DNA from: Stappia sp. TSB10P1A
GTDB lineage: Bacteria > Pseudomonadota > Alphaproteobacteria > Rhizobiales > Stappiaceae
Direction: 5' to 3'
Length of the DNA: 64,000 nucleotides
Assembly (NCBI RefSeq): GCF_900185725.1
Contig: NZ_FYAU01000013.1
Coordinates: 172,554-236,553, forward strand
Shown here piece by piece: positions 11,381 through 21,371 of the stretch. The position numbers and the translations under genes were made by a program. Numbering within the stretch: the first letter of the stretch is position 1; the number at the start of each line of letters is the position of its first letter. Under the pieces are notes generated by a model that was not told the DNA's origin, ran no database searches, and was given only the letters and a program-made list of their open reading frames with translations.

Positions 11381-12715
11381 ATGGCATCTGCTGCCGAACA
11401 GCTAGCGGCTAATCTGAATTTTTCAGCTTTCGCCAAAGCCGAGGAATTGAAGAAGCGTATCTGGTTCACACTGGGTGCGCTTCTTGTGTATCGGTTCGGC
11501 ACTTACGTGCCGCTTCCGGGAATCAACCCGGAGGCGTTCGCGCAGGCCTTCGGCCAGGCGCAGCAGGGCATCGTCGGACTGTTCAATATGTTTTCCGGTG
11601 GTGCCGTGGAGCGCATGGCGATCCTCGCGCTCGGCATCATGCCCTACATTTCCGCCTCGATCATCATTCAGCTTCTGACCTCCGTCGTGCCGACGCTGGA
11701 GCAGTTGAAGAAGGAAGGCGAGCAGGGACGCAAGGTCATCAACCAGTACACCCGTTACGGCACGGTGCTGCTGGCGACCTTCCAGGCCTATGGCATCGCC
11801 ATCGGCCTTGAGAGCGCCACCAATGTGGTGGTGGATCCGGGCTGGTTCTTCCGTGCCTCGGCGGTCATCACCCTGGTCGGCGGCACCATGTTCCTGATGT
11901 GGCTCGGCGAGCAGATCACTGCGCGCGGCATCGGCAACGGCATTTCGCTGATCATCTTCGCGGGCATTGTCGCGGGTCTTCCCTCGGCGGTCGCCTCGAC
12001 GCTCGAACTCGGCCGCCAGGGCGCGCTCGCGACCCCGATCATCATCGGCATCATCCTGCTGTCGATCGTCGTGATCGCGCTGATCGTGTTCATGGAGCGG
12101 GCGCAGCGCCGGCTCTTGATCCAGTACCCGAAGCGCAATGTCGGCAACCGGATGTTCGAGGGCAACACCTCGTTCCTGCCGCTGAAGCTGAACACCGCCG
12201 GCGTCATTCCGCCGATCTTCGCCTCGTCGCTGCTGCTGGTTCCCGCGACCCTGTCGGGCCTTGGCACCACTGGCGACGCGGAGAGCTGGCTGACCTGGAT
12301 TACCGCGCTGCTCGGCCATGGCCAGCCGCTCTACATGCTGCTCTATGCGGCGCTGATCGTGTTCTTCTGCTTCTTCTACACCGCGATCGTGTTCAACCCG
12401 TCCGACACGGCCGACAATCTGAAGAAGCATGGCGGCTTCATTCCGGGCTTCCGTCCGGGCGAGCGGACGGCCCAGTACATCGACTATGTGCTCACTCGCA
12501 TCACCGTGGTCGGCGCCATCTACATTGTCCTGGTCTGTCTATTACCCGAATTCCTCATTTCCGCGACCGGCGTTCCGTTCTACTTCGGAGGCACCTCGCT
12601 GCTGATCATCGTCAGCGTGACCATGGATACGGTTTCCCAGATCCAGGGCCATCTGCTCGCGCATCAGTACGAAGGCCTTGTCAAGAAGGCGAAACTCAGG
12701 GGGAAGCGCAGATGA
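11381..12715 (+). CDS. secY: Preprotein translocase subunit SecY
   Basis: The 444-residue integral membrane protein is the channel-forming subunit of SecYEG. It has the expected ten hydrophobic segments, starting with the one at about residues 32-50. The plug-region sequence [32 protein letters not shown] and the cytosolic loops with QARGIGNG-type ([17 protein letters not shown]) and [17 protein letters not shown] are characteristic. It is longer than E. coli SecY by one residue. The stop TGA overlaps the adk ATG by 4 bases (ATGA). Confidence 0.98.
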   Translation: MASAAEQLAANLNFSAFAKAEELKKRIWFTLGALLVYRFGTYVPLPGINPEAFAQAFGQAQQGIVGLFNMFSGGAVERMAILALGIMPYISASIIIQLLTSVVPTLEQLKKEGEQGRKVINQYTRYGTVLLATFQAYGIAIGLESATNVVVDPGWFFRASAVITLVGGTMFLMWLGEQITARGIGNGISLIIFAGIVAGLPSAVASTLELGRQGALATPIIIGIILLSIVVIALIVFMERAQRRLLIQYPKRNVGNRMFEGNTSFLPLKLNTAGVIPPIFASSLLLVPATLSGLGTTGDAESWLTWITALLGHGQPLYMLLYAALIVFFCFFYTAIVFNPSDTADNLKKHGGFIPGFRPGERTAQYIDYVLTRITVVGAIYIVLVCLLPEFLISATGVPFYFGGTSLLIIVSVTMDTVSQIQGHLLAHQYEGLVKKAKLRGKRR

Positions 12716-13308
12716 GGTTGATTTTTCTCGGGCCGCCGGGTGCCGGCAAGGGAACGCAGGCCGCACGGCTGGTCGAGAAGTACGGAATTCCGCAGCTCTC
12801 CACCGGCGACATGCTGAGGGCGGCGGTTGCCGCCGGCACGCCGGTCGGGCTGCAGGCCAAGGCGGTGATGGATGCCGGCGGTCTGGTCTCCGACGAGATC
12901 GTCATCGGCATCGTCGCCGACCGGATCGAGGAAGCCGACGCGCAGAAGGGGTTCATCCTCGACGGGTTTCCGCGCACGGTCGCCCAGGCCGAGGCGCTGG
13001 ACCAGATGCTGGCCGGCAAGGGGCTGAAGCTCGACATGGTGCTGGAGCTCGAGGTCGACCAGTCGATCCTCGTCGACCGCATCATGAAGCGCGCGGACGA
13101 TGCACGGGCCGCCGGACAGCCGGTGCGCAAGGACGACGATCCGGACGTCTTCAAGCAGCGGCTCGAGGCGTACAACCGCGACACCGCGGTGGTGGCTCCC
13201 TACTATCGCGGCCGCGGGCAACTTGTGGCCATCGACGGCATGAAGCCGATCGAAGACGTCTCGGCGCAGATCGATTCCGCGCTTGACGCCGTGGCGGCGG
13301 CGGGCTAA
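12712..13308 (+). CDS. adk: Adenylate kinase (short-LID form)
   Basis: The 198-residue enzyme interconverts 2 ADP and ATP + AMP. The P-loop GPPGAGKGT is at residues 7-15, followed by STGDMLR (AMP site) and DGFPRT. The LID between [19 protein letters not shown] and FKQRLEAYN is the short version, lacking the long zinc-type insertion of the E. coli-length enzyme. It is coupled to secY by a 4-base overlap, a position shared by many bacteria. Unlike enterobacteria, no infA or rpmJ follows. Confidence 0.97.
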   Translation: MRLIFLGPPGAGKGTQAARLVEKYGIPQLSTGDMLRAAVAAGTPVGLQAKAVMDAGGLVSDEIVIGIVADRIEEADAQKGFILDGFPRTVAQAEALDQMLAGKGLKLDMVLELEVDQSILVDRIMKRADDARAAGQPVRKDDDPDVFKQRLEAYNRDTAVVAPYYRGRGQLVAIDGMKPIEDVSAQIDSALDAVAAAG

Positions 13309-13324
13309 GGCTCGCGGCTCCAGC

Positions 13325-13373
13325 CAAACGCTTGCATCCGCGCCGCGTGACACACGCGGCACGGATGCGTTTG
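13325..13373 (+). other. Long imperfect hairpin between adk and rpsM
   Basis: The 158-base gap before rpsM holds a nearly continuous stem. Inner arms GCCGCGTG (13342-13349) and CACGCGGC (13353-13360) enclose a 3-base loop, GCATCCG pairs with CGGATGC outside them, and CAAACG with CGTTTG at the base. No T-run follows. It could be an attenuator, an RNA-processing site or a regulatory leader for the rpsM-rpsK-rpoA-rplQ genes. Confidence 0.55.
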
Positions 13374-13466
13374 TGCATTTCCCCCGCAAGGGCCGGGCTC
13401 CACCGGACGCGGGGACAACCCGGCGCCGTTCCAGGGATGGGACGCGCCATTAACATGGAGACGGCA

Positions 13467-13835
13467 GTGGCCCGTATCGCAGGTGTAAACATCCCGACCA
13501 ACAAGCGCGTCGTCATCGCGCTTCAGTACATTCACGGCATCGGCTCGAAGTTCGCGCAGGAGATCATCGAGAAGGTGAACATCGCGCCCGAGCGTCGCGT
13601 CAACGAGCTGTCGGACGCCGACGTGCTCGCGATCCGCGAGACGATCGACCGCGACTACATCGTCGAGGGCGACCTGCGCCGCGAGACGGCCATGAACATC
13701 AAGCGTCTGATGGACCTCGGCTGCTATCGCGGCCTGCGCCATCGTCGCGGTCTTCCGGTGCGCGGCCAGCGTACCCATACGAACGCCCGTACCCGCAAGG
13801 GTCCGGCGAAGCCGATTGCCGGTAAGAAGAAGTAA
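13467..13835 (+). CDS. rpsM: 30S ribosomal protein S13 (GTG start)
   Basis: The GTG at 13467 gives the canonical 122-residue S13 ([20 protein letters not shown]). A GGAG at 13457-13460 lies 6 bases upstream, well placed for this start, whereas the in-frame ATG at 13455 has no such site. The C-terminus [20 protein letters not shown] is conserved. S13 forms the head bridges to L5 and contacts P-site tRNA. It opens the alpha gene set. Confidence 0.96.
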   Translation: MARIAGVNIPTNKRVVIALQYIHGIGSKFAQEIIEKVNIAPERRVNELSDADVLAIRETIDRDYIVEGDLRRETAMNIKRLMDLGCYRGLRHRRGLPVRGQRTHTNARTRKGPAKPIAGKKK

Positions 13836-13906
13836 TCTCACTGGCAATCAGGCCCGGTGGAGCCGCCGAACTACGGCGGTGACGAGATCGACCAAAGGAC
13901 AAAGAC

Positions 13907-14296
13907 ATGGCTAAAGACACCACGCGCGTCCGCCGCCGCGAGCGAAAGAACATTTCCTCCGGCGTGGCGCATGTGAACTCCACGTTCAACAACACGATGA
14001 TCACCATCACCGACGCACAGGGCAATGCGATCTCCTGGTCGTCCGCCGGTGCGATGGGCTTCAAGGGCTCGCGCAAGTCGACCCCGTACGCGGCCCAGGT
14101 CGCGGCCGAGGACGCTGCCCGCAAGGCGGCCGAGCACGGCATGCGCACCCTTGAGGTCGAGGTTCGCGGTCCCGGTTCGGGGCGCGAGTCCGCGCTGCGT
14201 GCCCTGCAGGCCGCCGGCTTCATGGTGACGTCGATCCGCGACGTGACGCCGATCCCGCACAACGGGTGCCGTCCGCGCAAGCGCCGCCGCGTCTGA
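13907..14296 (+). CDS. rpsK: 30S ribosomal protein S11
   Basis: The 129-residue product has [20 protein letters not shown] and ends [20 protein letters not shown], the signature of S11. S11 lies in the platform near the mRNA exit and interacts with S7. The ATG follows an AAAGGACAAAG site. It lies 71 bases after rpsM and 79 bases before rpoA. Confidence 0.98.
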   Translation: MAKDTTRVRRRERKNISSGVAHVNSTFNNTMITITDAQGNAISWSSAGAMGFKGSRKSTPYAAQVAAEDAARKAAEHGMRTLEVEVRGPGSGRESALRALQAAGFMVTSIRDVTPIPHNGCRPRKRRRV

Positions 14297-14375
14297 CGCT
14301 CAGCCGCACATCGTTCATTCCCATGGCACAGCATGGCCGGCCCTCAAGGCCGGCGGGACAGCCGGAGGAAAAGAC

Positions 14376-15398
14376 TTGAGCATTCACAAAAACTGGCAGG
14401 AACTGATCAAGCCGAACAAGCTCGAGGTGAAGCCTGGCCACGACCCGCGTGTCGTCGGCACGGTCGTCGCCGAGCCGCTTGAGCGTGGCTTCGGTCTGAC
14501 GCTGGGCAATGCCCTGCGCCGCGTGCTGCTGTCCTCGCTCCAGGGCGCGGCGGTGACGGCGGTGCAGATCGACGGCGTTCTGCACGAGTTCTCGTCCATT
14601 CCGGGCGTGCGGGAGGATGTCACCGACATCGTCCTCAACATCAAGGAAATCGCGCTGCGCATGCAGGGCGAGGGCCCCAAGCGCATGGTCGTGCGCAAGC
14701 AGGGTCCGGGCGTGGTGACGGCTGGCGACATCCAGACGGTCGGCGACATCGAGGTTCTCAACCCCGATCTCGTCCTTTGCACCCTCGACGAGGGCGCGGA
14801 GATCCGCATGGAGTTCACGGTCAACACCGGCAAGGGCTACGTGCCGGCGGAGCGCAACCGTCCGGAAGACGCGCCGATCGGGCTCATCCCGGTCGACAGC
14901 CTCTATTCCCCGGTCAAGAAGGTCTCCTACAAGGTCGAGAACACCCGCGAGGGCCAGGTTCTCGACTATGACAAGCTGACCTTGACCGTGGAGACCGACG
15001 GCTCGGTGTCTCCGGAGGATTCCGTCGCATTCGCAGCGCGCATCCTGCAGGACCAGCTCTCGATCTTCGTCAACTTCGAGGAGCCGCGTCGCGAGGTGAA
15101 GGAGGACATCGTCCCCGAACTCGCGTTCAACCCGGCGCTTCTGAAGAAGGTGGACGAGCTGGAGCTGTCGGTGCGTTCGGCCAACTGCCTGAAGAACGAC
15201 AATATCGTGTATATTGGCGATCTCATTCAGAAGACCGAGGCGGAGATGCTGCGCACGCCGAACTTCGGCCGCAAGTCGCTCAACGAGATCAAGGAAGTTC
15301 TCGCCCAGATGGGTCTCCATCTCGGCATGGACGTGGCCAACTGGCCGCCGGAGAACATCGACGAGCTCGCCAAGCGCTACGAGGATCATCAGTACTGA
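14376..15398 (+). CDS. rpoA: RNA polymerase subunit alpha (TTG start)
   Basis: The 340-residue alpha subunit nucleates RNA polymerase assembly through its N-terminal domain (residues about 1-235, with [19 protein letters not shown]) and binds UP elements and activators through the C-terminal domain (about 255-320, [20 protein letters not shown] and [11 protein letters not shown]). The start is TTG at 14376, preceded by a strong CGGAGG 8 bases away; the first residues [17 protein letters not shown] are standard for alphaproteobacteria. It precedes rplQ by 78 bases. Confidence 0.98.
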   Translation: MSIHKNWQELIKPNKLEVKPGHDPRVVGTVVAEPLERGFGLTLGNALRRVLLSSLQGAAVTAVQIDGVLHEFSSIPGVREDVTDIVLNIKEIALRMQGEGPKRMVVRKQGPGVVTAGDIQTVGDIEVLNPDLVLCTLDEGAEIRMEFTVNTGKGYVPAERNRPEDAPIGLIPVDSLYSPVKKVSYKVENTREGQVLDYDKLTLTVETDGSVSPEDSVAFAARILQDQLSIFVNFEEPRREVKEDIVPELAFNPALLKKVDELELSVRSANCLKNDNIVYIGDLIQKTEAEMLRTPNFGRKSLNEIKEVLAQMGLHLGMDVANWPPENIDELAKRYEDHQY

Positions 15399-15476
15399 TC
15401 GCGCGCAAGCGCGGTCTTCCAAGGGACCGGCGGCGGCACGCAAGAGACGTGACCGCCAGAGAAAAAGGAGAGAGCC

Positions 15477-15902
15477 ATGCGCCACGGCAATCGCGGCCGC
15501 AAGCTCAACCGGACATCCAGCCATCGCAAGGCGATGTTTGCCAACATGTCCGCATCGCTGATTGAGCATGAGCAGATCGTGACGACCCTCCCGAAGGCCA
15601 AGGAACTGCGGCCGATCGTGGAAAAGCTCGTCACCCTGGGCAAGCGCGGCGACCTGCATGCCCGCCGTCAGGCGATCGCGCAGATCCGTGACGTCGCCCT
15701 CGTTCGCAAGCTGTTCGACACGCTTGCCGAGCGCTACAAGGGCCGCAATGGCGGCTACACCCGCGTGCTGAAGGCCGGTTTCCGCTATGGCGACAACGCG
15801 CCGATGGCGGTGATCGAGTTCGTCGATCGCGACGTGGATGCCAAGGGCGCGGTCGACCGGGCGCGCACCGAGGCCGCCGAGGGCGCCGAAGCCGCGGCTT
15901 GA
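15477..15902 (+). CDS. rplQ: 50S ribosomal protein L17
   Basis: The 141-residue product starts [20 protein letters not shown], with [20 protein letters not shown], typical of L17. L17 sits at the tunnel exit on the solvent side. A C-terminal Glu/Ala tail is usual for the class. An AAAGGAGAGAG site precedes the ATG. It is the last gene of the superoperon and is followed by an intrinsic terminator at 15940-15967. Confidence 0.98.
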   Translation: MRHGNRGRKLNRTSSHRKAMFANMSASLIEHEQIVTTLPKAKELRPIVEKLVTLGKRGDLHARRQAIAQIRDVALVRKLFDTLAERYKGRNGGYTRVLKAGFRYGDNAPMAVIEFVDRDVDAKGAVDRARTEAAEGAEAAA

Positions 15903-15939
15903 TTTCGCGAGCGAACCTTCGCGTTCGCACACGAGACGG

Positions 15940-15967
15940 AAAGGCGGCCTTCGGGTCGCCTTTTTTG
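15940..15967 (+). terminator. Rho-independent terminator after rplQ
   Basis: AAGGCGGCC and GGTCGCCTT form a stem with one mismatch around the loop TTCG, and six T residues follow (15961-15966). It lies 38 bases after the rplQ stop and is the best candidate for the end of the ribosomal superoperon transcript. Confidence 0.88.
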
Positions 15968-16050
15968 TTAGGTTTGGCTCGACAGTCTCCGGCGGGGCGT
16001 GAGTCGCTTTGGCCATGCCCGGCGCCGCCCAATCGGTGAGGATACCTGGG

Positions 16051-17487
16051 ATGTCCGTCTCCACCCTTGCAGGCCGTGTGTCCGCCGTGCTTGCCACCGT
16101 TGTCTTCGTCGCCGCTTCCGGCCTGTCGGCGCCGCTCGCGCAGGAGCGCGTCGCCCCGCGCGATGCGGCCGAACTGCGGCTGTCCTTCGCGCCGGTGGTG
16201 CGCGAGGCCGCGCCCGCGGTCGTCAACGTCTATGCCAGCCGCACGGTGCAGAGCCGCCCGGTCTCTCCGTTCTTCGACGATCCGTTCTTCCGCCGCTTCT
16301 TCGGCGATCCGGGGCAGGATCTCGGGCGCCCGCGCGAGCGGGTGCAGTCCTCGCTCGGCTCCGGCGTCATCGTCTCCGCCGACGGCATCATCGTCACCAA
16401 CAACCACGTGATCGCCGAAGCGGACGCGGTGCGGGTGGCGCTGTCCGACCGGCGCGAGTTCGATGCCGAGATCGTGCTCAAGGACGAGCGCACCGACCTT
16501 GCGATCCTGCGGGTGAGGGATGCCTCGCAGAGCTTCCCGCATATCGAGTTCGCCGATTCCGACACGCTGGAAGTTGGCGACGTGGTGCTGGCCATCGGCA
16601 ATCCCTTCGGTGTCGGCCAGACCGTTACCCAGGGCATCGTCTCGGCGCTCGCGCGCACGCGGGTGGGCATCACCGACTACCAGTTCTTCATCCAGACGGA
16701 TGCGGCGATCAATCCGGGCAATTCCGGCGGCGCGCTGGTCGACATGCAGGGGCGGCTCGTCGGCATCAATACGGCGATCTTCTCCCGCTCCGGCGGGTCC
16801 AACGGCATCGGCTTCGCCATTCCCTCCAACATGGTGCGGTTCGTCGTGCAGGCGGCGGAAAGCGACGGTCAGGTGCGGCGTCCCTGGCTCGGGGCGAGCC
16901 TGCAGAGCGTCAGCGCGGAGATCGCCGAGGCGCTTGGCCTCGACCGGCCGAGCGGCGTGCTGGTCACTGTCGTCGGCGCGGGGAGCCCGGCCGAGCGCGC
17001 AGGGCTGAAGGTCGGCGACCTGATCACCCATGTGGGCGAGGCCGAGGTGACGGACCCGGACAGTTTCGGCTACCGCTTCGCCACCCGGGCGCTCGGGACG
17101 AAGACCACGTTCACGGTGCTGCGGCCGCGCGGCAGGGTGACGCTGGAGGTGATGTTGGAGGCAGCGCCCGAGACCGTCCCGCGCGATGAACGCGAGATTT
17201 CGGATTACTCGCCCTTCGCCGGCGCGACGGTGATGAACCTGTCGCCGGCGGTGGCGGAGGAGCTGCGGCTCGACGGCTTCGACACCGGCGTCGTCATCTC
17301 GAAGGTCGCGCCGGGGTCGCCGGCGGCCCGTGTCGGCCTGCAGATCGGGGACGTGATCCAGACGATCAACGGCCGGGAGATCGACTCCAGCCGCACGCTG
17401 CAGCGCATCGCCGGCAGCGATCCGGGCGTGTGGCGCCTGGAGATCCGGCGCGGCGGCCGGGTGCTCAGGATAGCGCTCAGGGGCTGA
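16051..17487 (+). CDS. Do-family (DegP/DegQ-like) periplasmic serine endoprotease
   Basis: Taken from the ATG at 16051 (TGAGGA 8 bases upstream), the protein has 478 residues with a Sec signal peptide (about residues 1-30, ending SAPLAQ). The trypsin-like domain has catalytic His119 (TNNHVIAEA), Asp149 (ERTDLAIL) and Ser225 (NPGNSGGALVD). Two PDZ domains follow (about 290-370 and 395-475). It would degrade or chaperone misfolded envelope proteins. An upstream in-frame ATG at 16015 is possible but lacks a good site. It follows the ribosomal terminator and precedes rarA, a conserved order in related bacteria. Confidence 0.93.
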   Translation: MSVSTLAGRVSAVLATVVFVAASGLSAPLAQERVAPRDAAELRLSFAPVVREAAPAVVNVYASRTVQSRPVSPFFDDPFFRRFFGDPGQDLGRPRERVQSSLGSGVIVSADGIIVTNNHVIAEADAVRVALSDRREFDAEIVLKDERTDLAILRVRDASQSFPHIEFADSDTLEVGDVVLAIGNPFGVGQTVTQGIVSALARTRVGITDYQFFIQTDAAINPGNSGGALVDMQGRLVGINTAIFSRSGGSNGIGFAIPSNMVRFVVQAAESDGQVRRPWLGASLQSVSAEIAEALGLDRPSGVLVTVVGAGSPAERAGLKVGDLITHVGEAEVTDPDSFGYRFATRALGTKTTFTVLRPRGRVTLEVMLEAAPETVPRDEREISDYSPFAGATVMNLSPAVAEELRLDGFDTGVVISKVAPGSPAARVGLQIGDVIQTINGREIDSSRTLQRIAGSDPGVWRLEIRRGGRVLRIALRG

Positions 17488-17514
17488 GGCGAAAGGCGAA
17501 GGCAGAGCACTGCG

Positions 17515-18828
17515 ATGAGCGATCTTTTCCAGTCCGCGGGACTTGGCGCGCAGACCCGGCGGCCGCTTGCCGATCGGCTGCGGCCGGCGCAGCTTTCCGA
17601 CGTGGTCGGGCAGGATCACCTGCTCGGCCCGGACGGCGTGCTGACTCGCATGCTGGAGACCGGCACGCTCGGTTCGCTGATCTTCTGGGGACCGCCCGGC
17701 ACCGGCAAGACCACGGTGGCGCGGCTGCTGGCGGCGGCGACGGACCTGCGCTTCGAGCAGATCTCGGCGATCTTCAGCGGCGTTGCCGAGTTGAAGAAAG
17801 TGTTCGAGGCGGCGCGCGCCGCGCGGCTGACGGGCAAGGCGACGCTGCTCTTCGTCGACGAGATCCACCGCTTCAACCGCGCCCAGCAAGACAGTTTCCT
17901 GCCCGTCATGGAGGACGGAACGGTGACGCTGGTCGGCGCCACCACCGAAAATCCGAGCTTCGAGCTCAACGCCGCGTTGCTGTCGCGGGCGCATGTGCTC
18001 ACTTTCCGCACGCTCGATGCCGAGGCGCTGGAGAAGCTGCTCGCCCGTGCCGAGGCGGAGGAGGGGCGCCCGCTGCCGCTCGACGAGGGCGCACGCGCCG
18101 CGCTGCTGCGCATGGCCGATGGCGACGGGCGAGCGGCGCTGACGCTGGCCGAGGATGTCTGGCGCGCCGCGCGCGGCGGGGAGGTTTTCGATGCCACGCG
18201 GCTGCAGGAACTCGTGCAGCGTCGCGCGCCGGTCTACGACAAGTCGCGCGACGGCCACTACAATCTGATCTCGGCGCTGCATAAATCCGTGCGCGGCTCC
18301 GATCCCGATGCCGCGCTCTACTGGTTCTGCCGCATGCTGGACGGCGGCGAGGATCCGATGTTCCTGGCCCGGCGGCTGATCCGCATGGCGGTGGAGGATA
18401 TCGGCCTTGCCGACCCCCATGCGCTGATCCAGGCCAATGCGGCGCGCGATGCCTATCATATGCTGGGCTCGCCGGAGGGCGAACTGGCGCTGGCGCAGGC
18501 GGTTGTCTATCTGGCGACGGCGCCGAAGTCGAACGGCGCCTATGTCGCCTACAAGGCGGCGATGCGCGCGGCCAAGCAGCATGGCTCGCTGCCGCCACCC
18601 AAGCACATCCTCAACGCGCCGACCAAGCTGATGAAGTCGGAAGGCTATGGCGAGGGCTATGCCTATGACCACGACCAGCAGGACGCTTTCTCGGGACAGG
18701 ACTATTTTCCCGAGGCGATGGGACGCCAGCGCTTCTACGATCCGCCGGAGCGGGGCTTCGAGCGCGAGATCCGCAAGCGCCTCGACTATTGGGACAAGCT
18801 GAGGCGGGAGCGCGGCGGGCGCTCCTGA
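17515..18828 (+). CDS. rarA: Replication-associated recombination protein A (RarA/MgsA AAA+ ATPase)
   Basis: The 437-residue protein belongs to the RarA/Mgs1/WRNIP1 clamp-loader-like family acting at stalled replication forks. Walker A GPPGTGKT is at residues 59-66 and Walker B LLFVDEIHRF at 111-120, with sensor GATTENPSFELNAALLSRAHV. The C-terminal tetramerisation domain has SVRGSDPDAALYWFCRML and AYDHDQQDAFSGQDYFPE. It starts 27 bases after the protease gene and ends 65 bases before the patatin-like gene. Confidence 0.95.
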   Translation: MSDLFQSAGLGAQTRRPLADRLRPAQLSDVVGQDHLLGPDGVLTRMLETGTLGSLIFWGPPGTGKTTVARLLAAATDLRFEQISAIFSGVAELKKVFEAARAARLTGKATLLFVDEIHRFNRAQQDSFLPVMEDGTVTLVGATTENPSFELNAALLSRAHVLTFRTLDAEALEKLLARAEAEEGRPLPLDEGARAALLRMADGDGRAALTLAEDVWRAARGGEVFDATRLQELVQRRAPVYDKSRDGHYNLISALHKSVRGSDPDAALYWFCRMLDGGEDPMFLARRLIRMAVEDIGLADPHALIQANAARDAYHMLGSPEGELALAQAVVYLATAPKSNGAYVAYKAAMRAAKQHGSLPPPKHILNAPTKLMKSEGYGEGYAYDHDQQDAFSGQDYFPEAMGRQRFYDPPERGFEREIRKRLDYWDKLRRERGGRS

Positions 18829-18893
18829 GGTTGCCCATTGCGCTTTGCGGCGAACGGGCGGAGCATGGAAGCGGGGTCTGTCCGGGACGGTCC

Positions 18894-21371
18894 ATGAAAC
18901 AGATCGAGTTGCGTCTGGCGCTGGTGCTCTATGGCGGGGTTTCCCTCGCCGTTTACATGCATGGCATTACGCGGGAATTCTTGAACCTGGTGCGGGCCTC
19001 ACGCCGCCTGGAGGCGCGGGGCGGCGTGCCCGCGCCGCCGTCGGTGGACGGGCAGGGCGGCAGCGCGCAGGCCTATGAGCGGTTTCTGGCGCTGTTCGCG
19101 CCGGCGCTGGACCTGCGCATCGTCGTCGATGTCATCGCTGGTGCGTCGGCCGGCGGCGTCAACGGCGTGATGCTGGCGCGGGCGCTCGCCCACAACCTGT
19201 CGCTCGACAGCCACCGCGATCTGTGGCTGGAAAATGCCGATGTGATGCGGCTGTCGAACGAGCCGGTCGGCCTCAGCCGCTATCTCAAGGGCTCCATCGC
19301 CCCCGTGCTCGACCGGCTGGTCAGCATGGCGCTGAAATCCGAGCTCGGCGATCCGGAGACGCGCACCAAGCTGCGCCAGTTCATGCAGGCACGCTGGTTC
19401 ACCCCGCCCTTTTCCGGCGAGCGCTATGTCGGCTGGATGCTGGATGCCGCGAAGGGGATGCGCCCCGATACGTCAGCCGGTGCCGCGCCGACCTTGATCC
19501 CGCAGGGGCAGTCGCTCGACCTGTTCGTCACCGTCACGGATTTCCATGGCGCCCGCCGCCGCTTCGCCATCGACGATCCGGTGGAGGTGGAGGAGACGGA
19601 GCACCGGCTGATCCTGCGCTATTCCGCCAGCAGCCGGGGCAACGGCAATCTCGTTTCCGACTTCACCGACGCGCGCATTCCCGATCTCGTGTTCTCGGCC
19701 CGCGCCACCTCCGCCTTTCCCGGAGCCTTTCCGCCGATGACGGTCGGTGAGATGGACCGGGTCCTGAAGGCGCGCGGCGAGACCTGGCCGCTGCGCGGCA
19801 TCTTCCTGCACCGGGCCTTCGGCAAGGGGCAGGGGGCTCCCGAGAGCCGCATTCTGGTCGATGGCAGCGTGGTGATGAACAAGCCGTTCCAGCCGGTGAT
19901 CGAGGCGATCGCCGGGCGGCCGGCGGCGCGCGAGGTGGTGCGGCGCATCGTCTATGTCGATCCGCTGGCCAATGTGCTTGGCCGGCGCGAGGAGGTTGAT
20001 GCGGCAGCGAACGGCCAGGGTGGTGAGGTGGCGGCCGAGGAGGGCTCGCTCCCCGGCTTCTTCCGGGTCATCCTTGCCTCGCTCGCCCATATTCCCCGCA
20101 ACGAGCCGATCGGCGACGCGCTGGAGCAGGTGCAGGACTACAATCGCGACGTCCGCCAGGTGAGCGAAGTGATCGCGGCCGCCGAGCCGGTCGTCGAGCG
20201 GGAGGTCGGCTCGATCCTGCGGACCGATCTCGACCGGCCGATGACGGTTCCCGAACTCACCCGCTGCCGGATGCTGGCGAACCAGCGCGCCCATGCCTCG
20301 GCCGGCTATGCCTATCACGGCTATCAGCGGCTGAAGCTTGCGGGCGTCGTCGCGCGGATCTCCGACCTTCTGGCGCAACTGGCGACGGCGCGGGCCGGCA
20401 CCGTCGGCGGTACGGTGGTCAGCCCGCGCGACTGCGAGACCCGGATCGAGGCCTGGCTTGCCAGCCAGCATGCCGAGGCGGGGCTGGGGCACGAGGGGGT
20501 GGAAGGTCCGACGCCGCAGCCGATCATCCGCTTCCTGCGCGGCCTCGATGTGGATTACCGCGTCCGCCGCCTGCGCTTCGTGATCCGCCGGCTCAACCGG
20601 CTCTATCGCGCCGCCGGGGCGGAAATGGAGCTGCGTCCGGCAGAGATGGACGAGCTCAAGAGCACGCTCTACGAGCAGCTCGATCATCTCGGCCAGCGCT
20701 GCCTTGTCAGCTTCTATGGCGCCGAGACGGCGGAGGCGGCCGCCCGGCTCGCCGCATCCGATCCGGGCGACATCGAGACGGTCGGCCAGGTGCTGGAGGA
20801 TCTTGCGAGCCGCATGGGTCTTGCCGATCTCGACCGGCTTTGCGACGACGCCTTCTCGGTGATGGCTTACAGCTACCTGCCGCCGCCGCTGCGCCTGCCG
20901 CTTGTCGCCGCCTATATCGGTTTCGCCTTCTACGACCTGGTGACGCTGCCGGTGCTGCGCCGGCTCGCCAGCACGGAGTACAACGAGATCCTGATCGACC
21001 GGATCAGCCCGTCGGACCCGCATTCGTTGCGCCCCGAGGGGGTGAAGCTCAAGGGCAACAACCTCAATGCCTTCGGCGCCTTCTTCAATCGGCGCTGGCG
21101 CGAGCACGACTATCTGTGGGGCCGGCTGTCCGCTGCCGACCGGCTGATGACCATGGCGACCCGCGCCGCCGCGCCGATCACCAGCGTCGACCCGCAGGCG
21201 CTTGCCGCTGTTCGGCGGGAGGTGTTCCTGGCGATCCTGCGCGAGGAAGACGGGCGGCTGCTGGCCGATCCCAAGCTGGTGCCGGACCTGCTGGCGGAGG
21301 TGGAGAAGGCGCTGAAGGAGGGAGAGACCGTCGCTGCGGAGAATGTCAGCCCGCTGTCCGCGTCCGTGTGA
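18894..21371 (+). CDS. Large patatin-like phospholipase-domain protein
   Basis: From the ATG at 18894 the product has 825 residues. An N-terminal patatin domain has the nucleophile elbow GASAGG (Ser85) and the dyad aspartate Asp323 in LVDGSVV, so lipid acyl hydrolase activity is plausible. The rest (about 420-825) is a long helical region of unknown role ending with DYLWGRLSAADRL. This layout resembles the long patatin-related family found in proteobacteria and actinobacteria. No signal peptide is evident, although residues 8-23 are hydrophobic. Its 3' end overlaps convergent folB by 26 bases. A longer start at 18789 would overlap rarA and is not preferred. Confidence 0.85.
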   Translation: MKQIELRLALVLYGGVSLAVYMHGITREFLNLVRASRRLEARGGVPAPPSVDGQGGSAQAYERFLALFAPALDLRIVVDVIAGASAGGVNGVMLARALAHNLSLDSHRDLWLENADVMRLSNEPVGLSRYLKGSIAPVLDRLVSMALKSELGDPETRTKLRQFMQARWFTPPFSGERYVGWMLDAAKGMRPDTSAGAAPTLIPQGQSLDLFVTVTDFHGARRRFAIDDPVEVEETEHRLILRYSASSRGNGNLVSDFTDARIPDLVFSARATSAFPGAFPPMTVGEMDRVLKARGETWPLRGIFLHRAFGKGQGAPESRILVDGSVVMNKPFQPVIEAIAGRPAAREVVRRIVYVDPLANVLGRREEVDAAANGQGGEVAAEEGSLPGFFRVILASLAHIPRNEPIGDALEQVQDYNRDVRQVSEVIAAAEPVVEREVGSILRTDLDRPMTVPELTRCRMLANQRAHASAGYAYHGYQRLKLAGVVARISDLLAQLATARAGTVGGTVVSPRDCETRIEAWLASQHAEAGLGHEGVEGPTPQPIIRFLRGLDVDYRVRRLRFVIRRLNRLYRAAGAEMELRPAEMDELKSTLYEQLDHLGQRCLVSFYGAETAEAAARLAASDPGDIETVGQVLEDLASRMGLADLDRLCDDAFSVMAYSYLPPPLRLPLVAAYIGFAFYDLVTLPVLRRLASTEYNEILIDRISPSDPHSLRPEGVKLKGNNLNAFGAFFNRRWREHDYLWGRLSAADRLMTMATRAAAPITSVDPQALAAVRREVFLAILREEDGRLLADPKLVPDLLAEVEKALKEGETVAAENVSPLSASV

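Noticed and set aside
12716..13466. infA or rpmJ between secY and rpsM
   Set aside because: Only adk and a hairpin are present; absence is normal in alphaproteobacteria.
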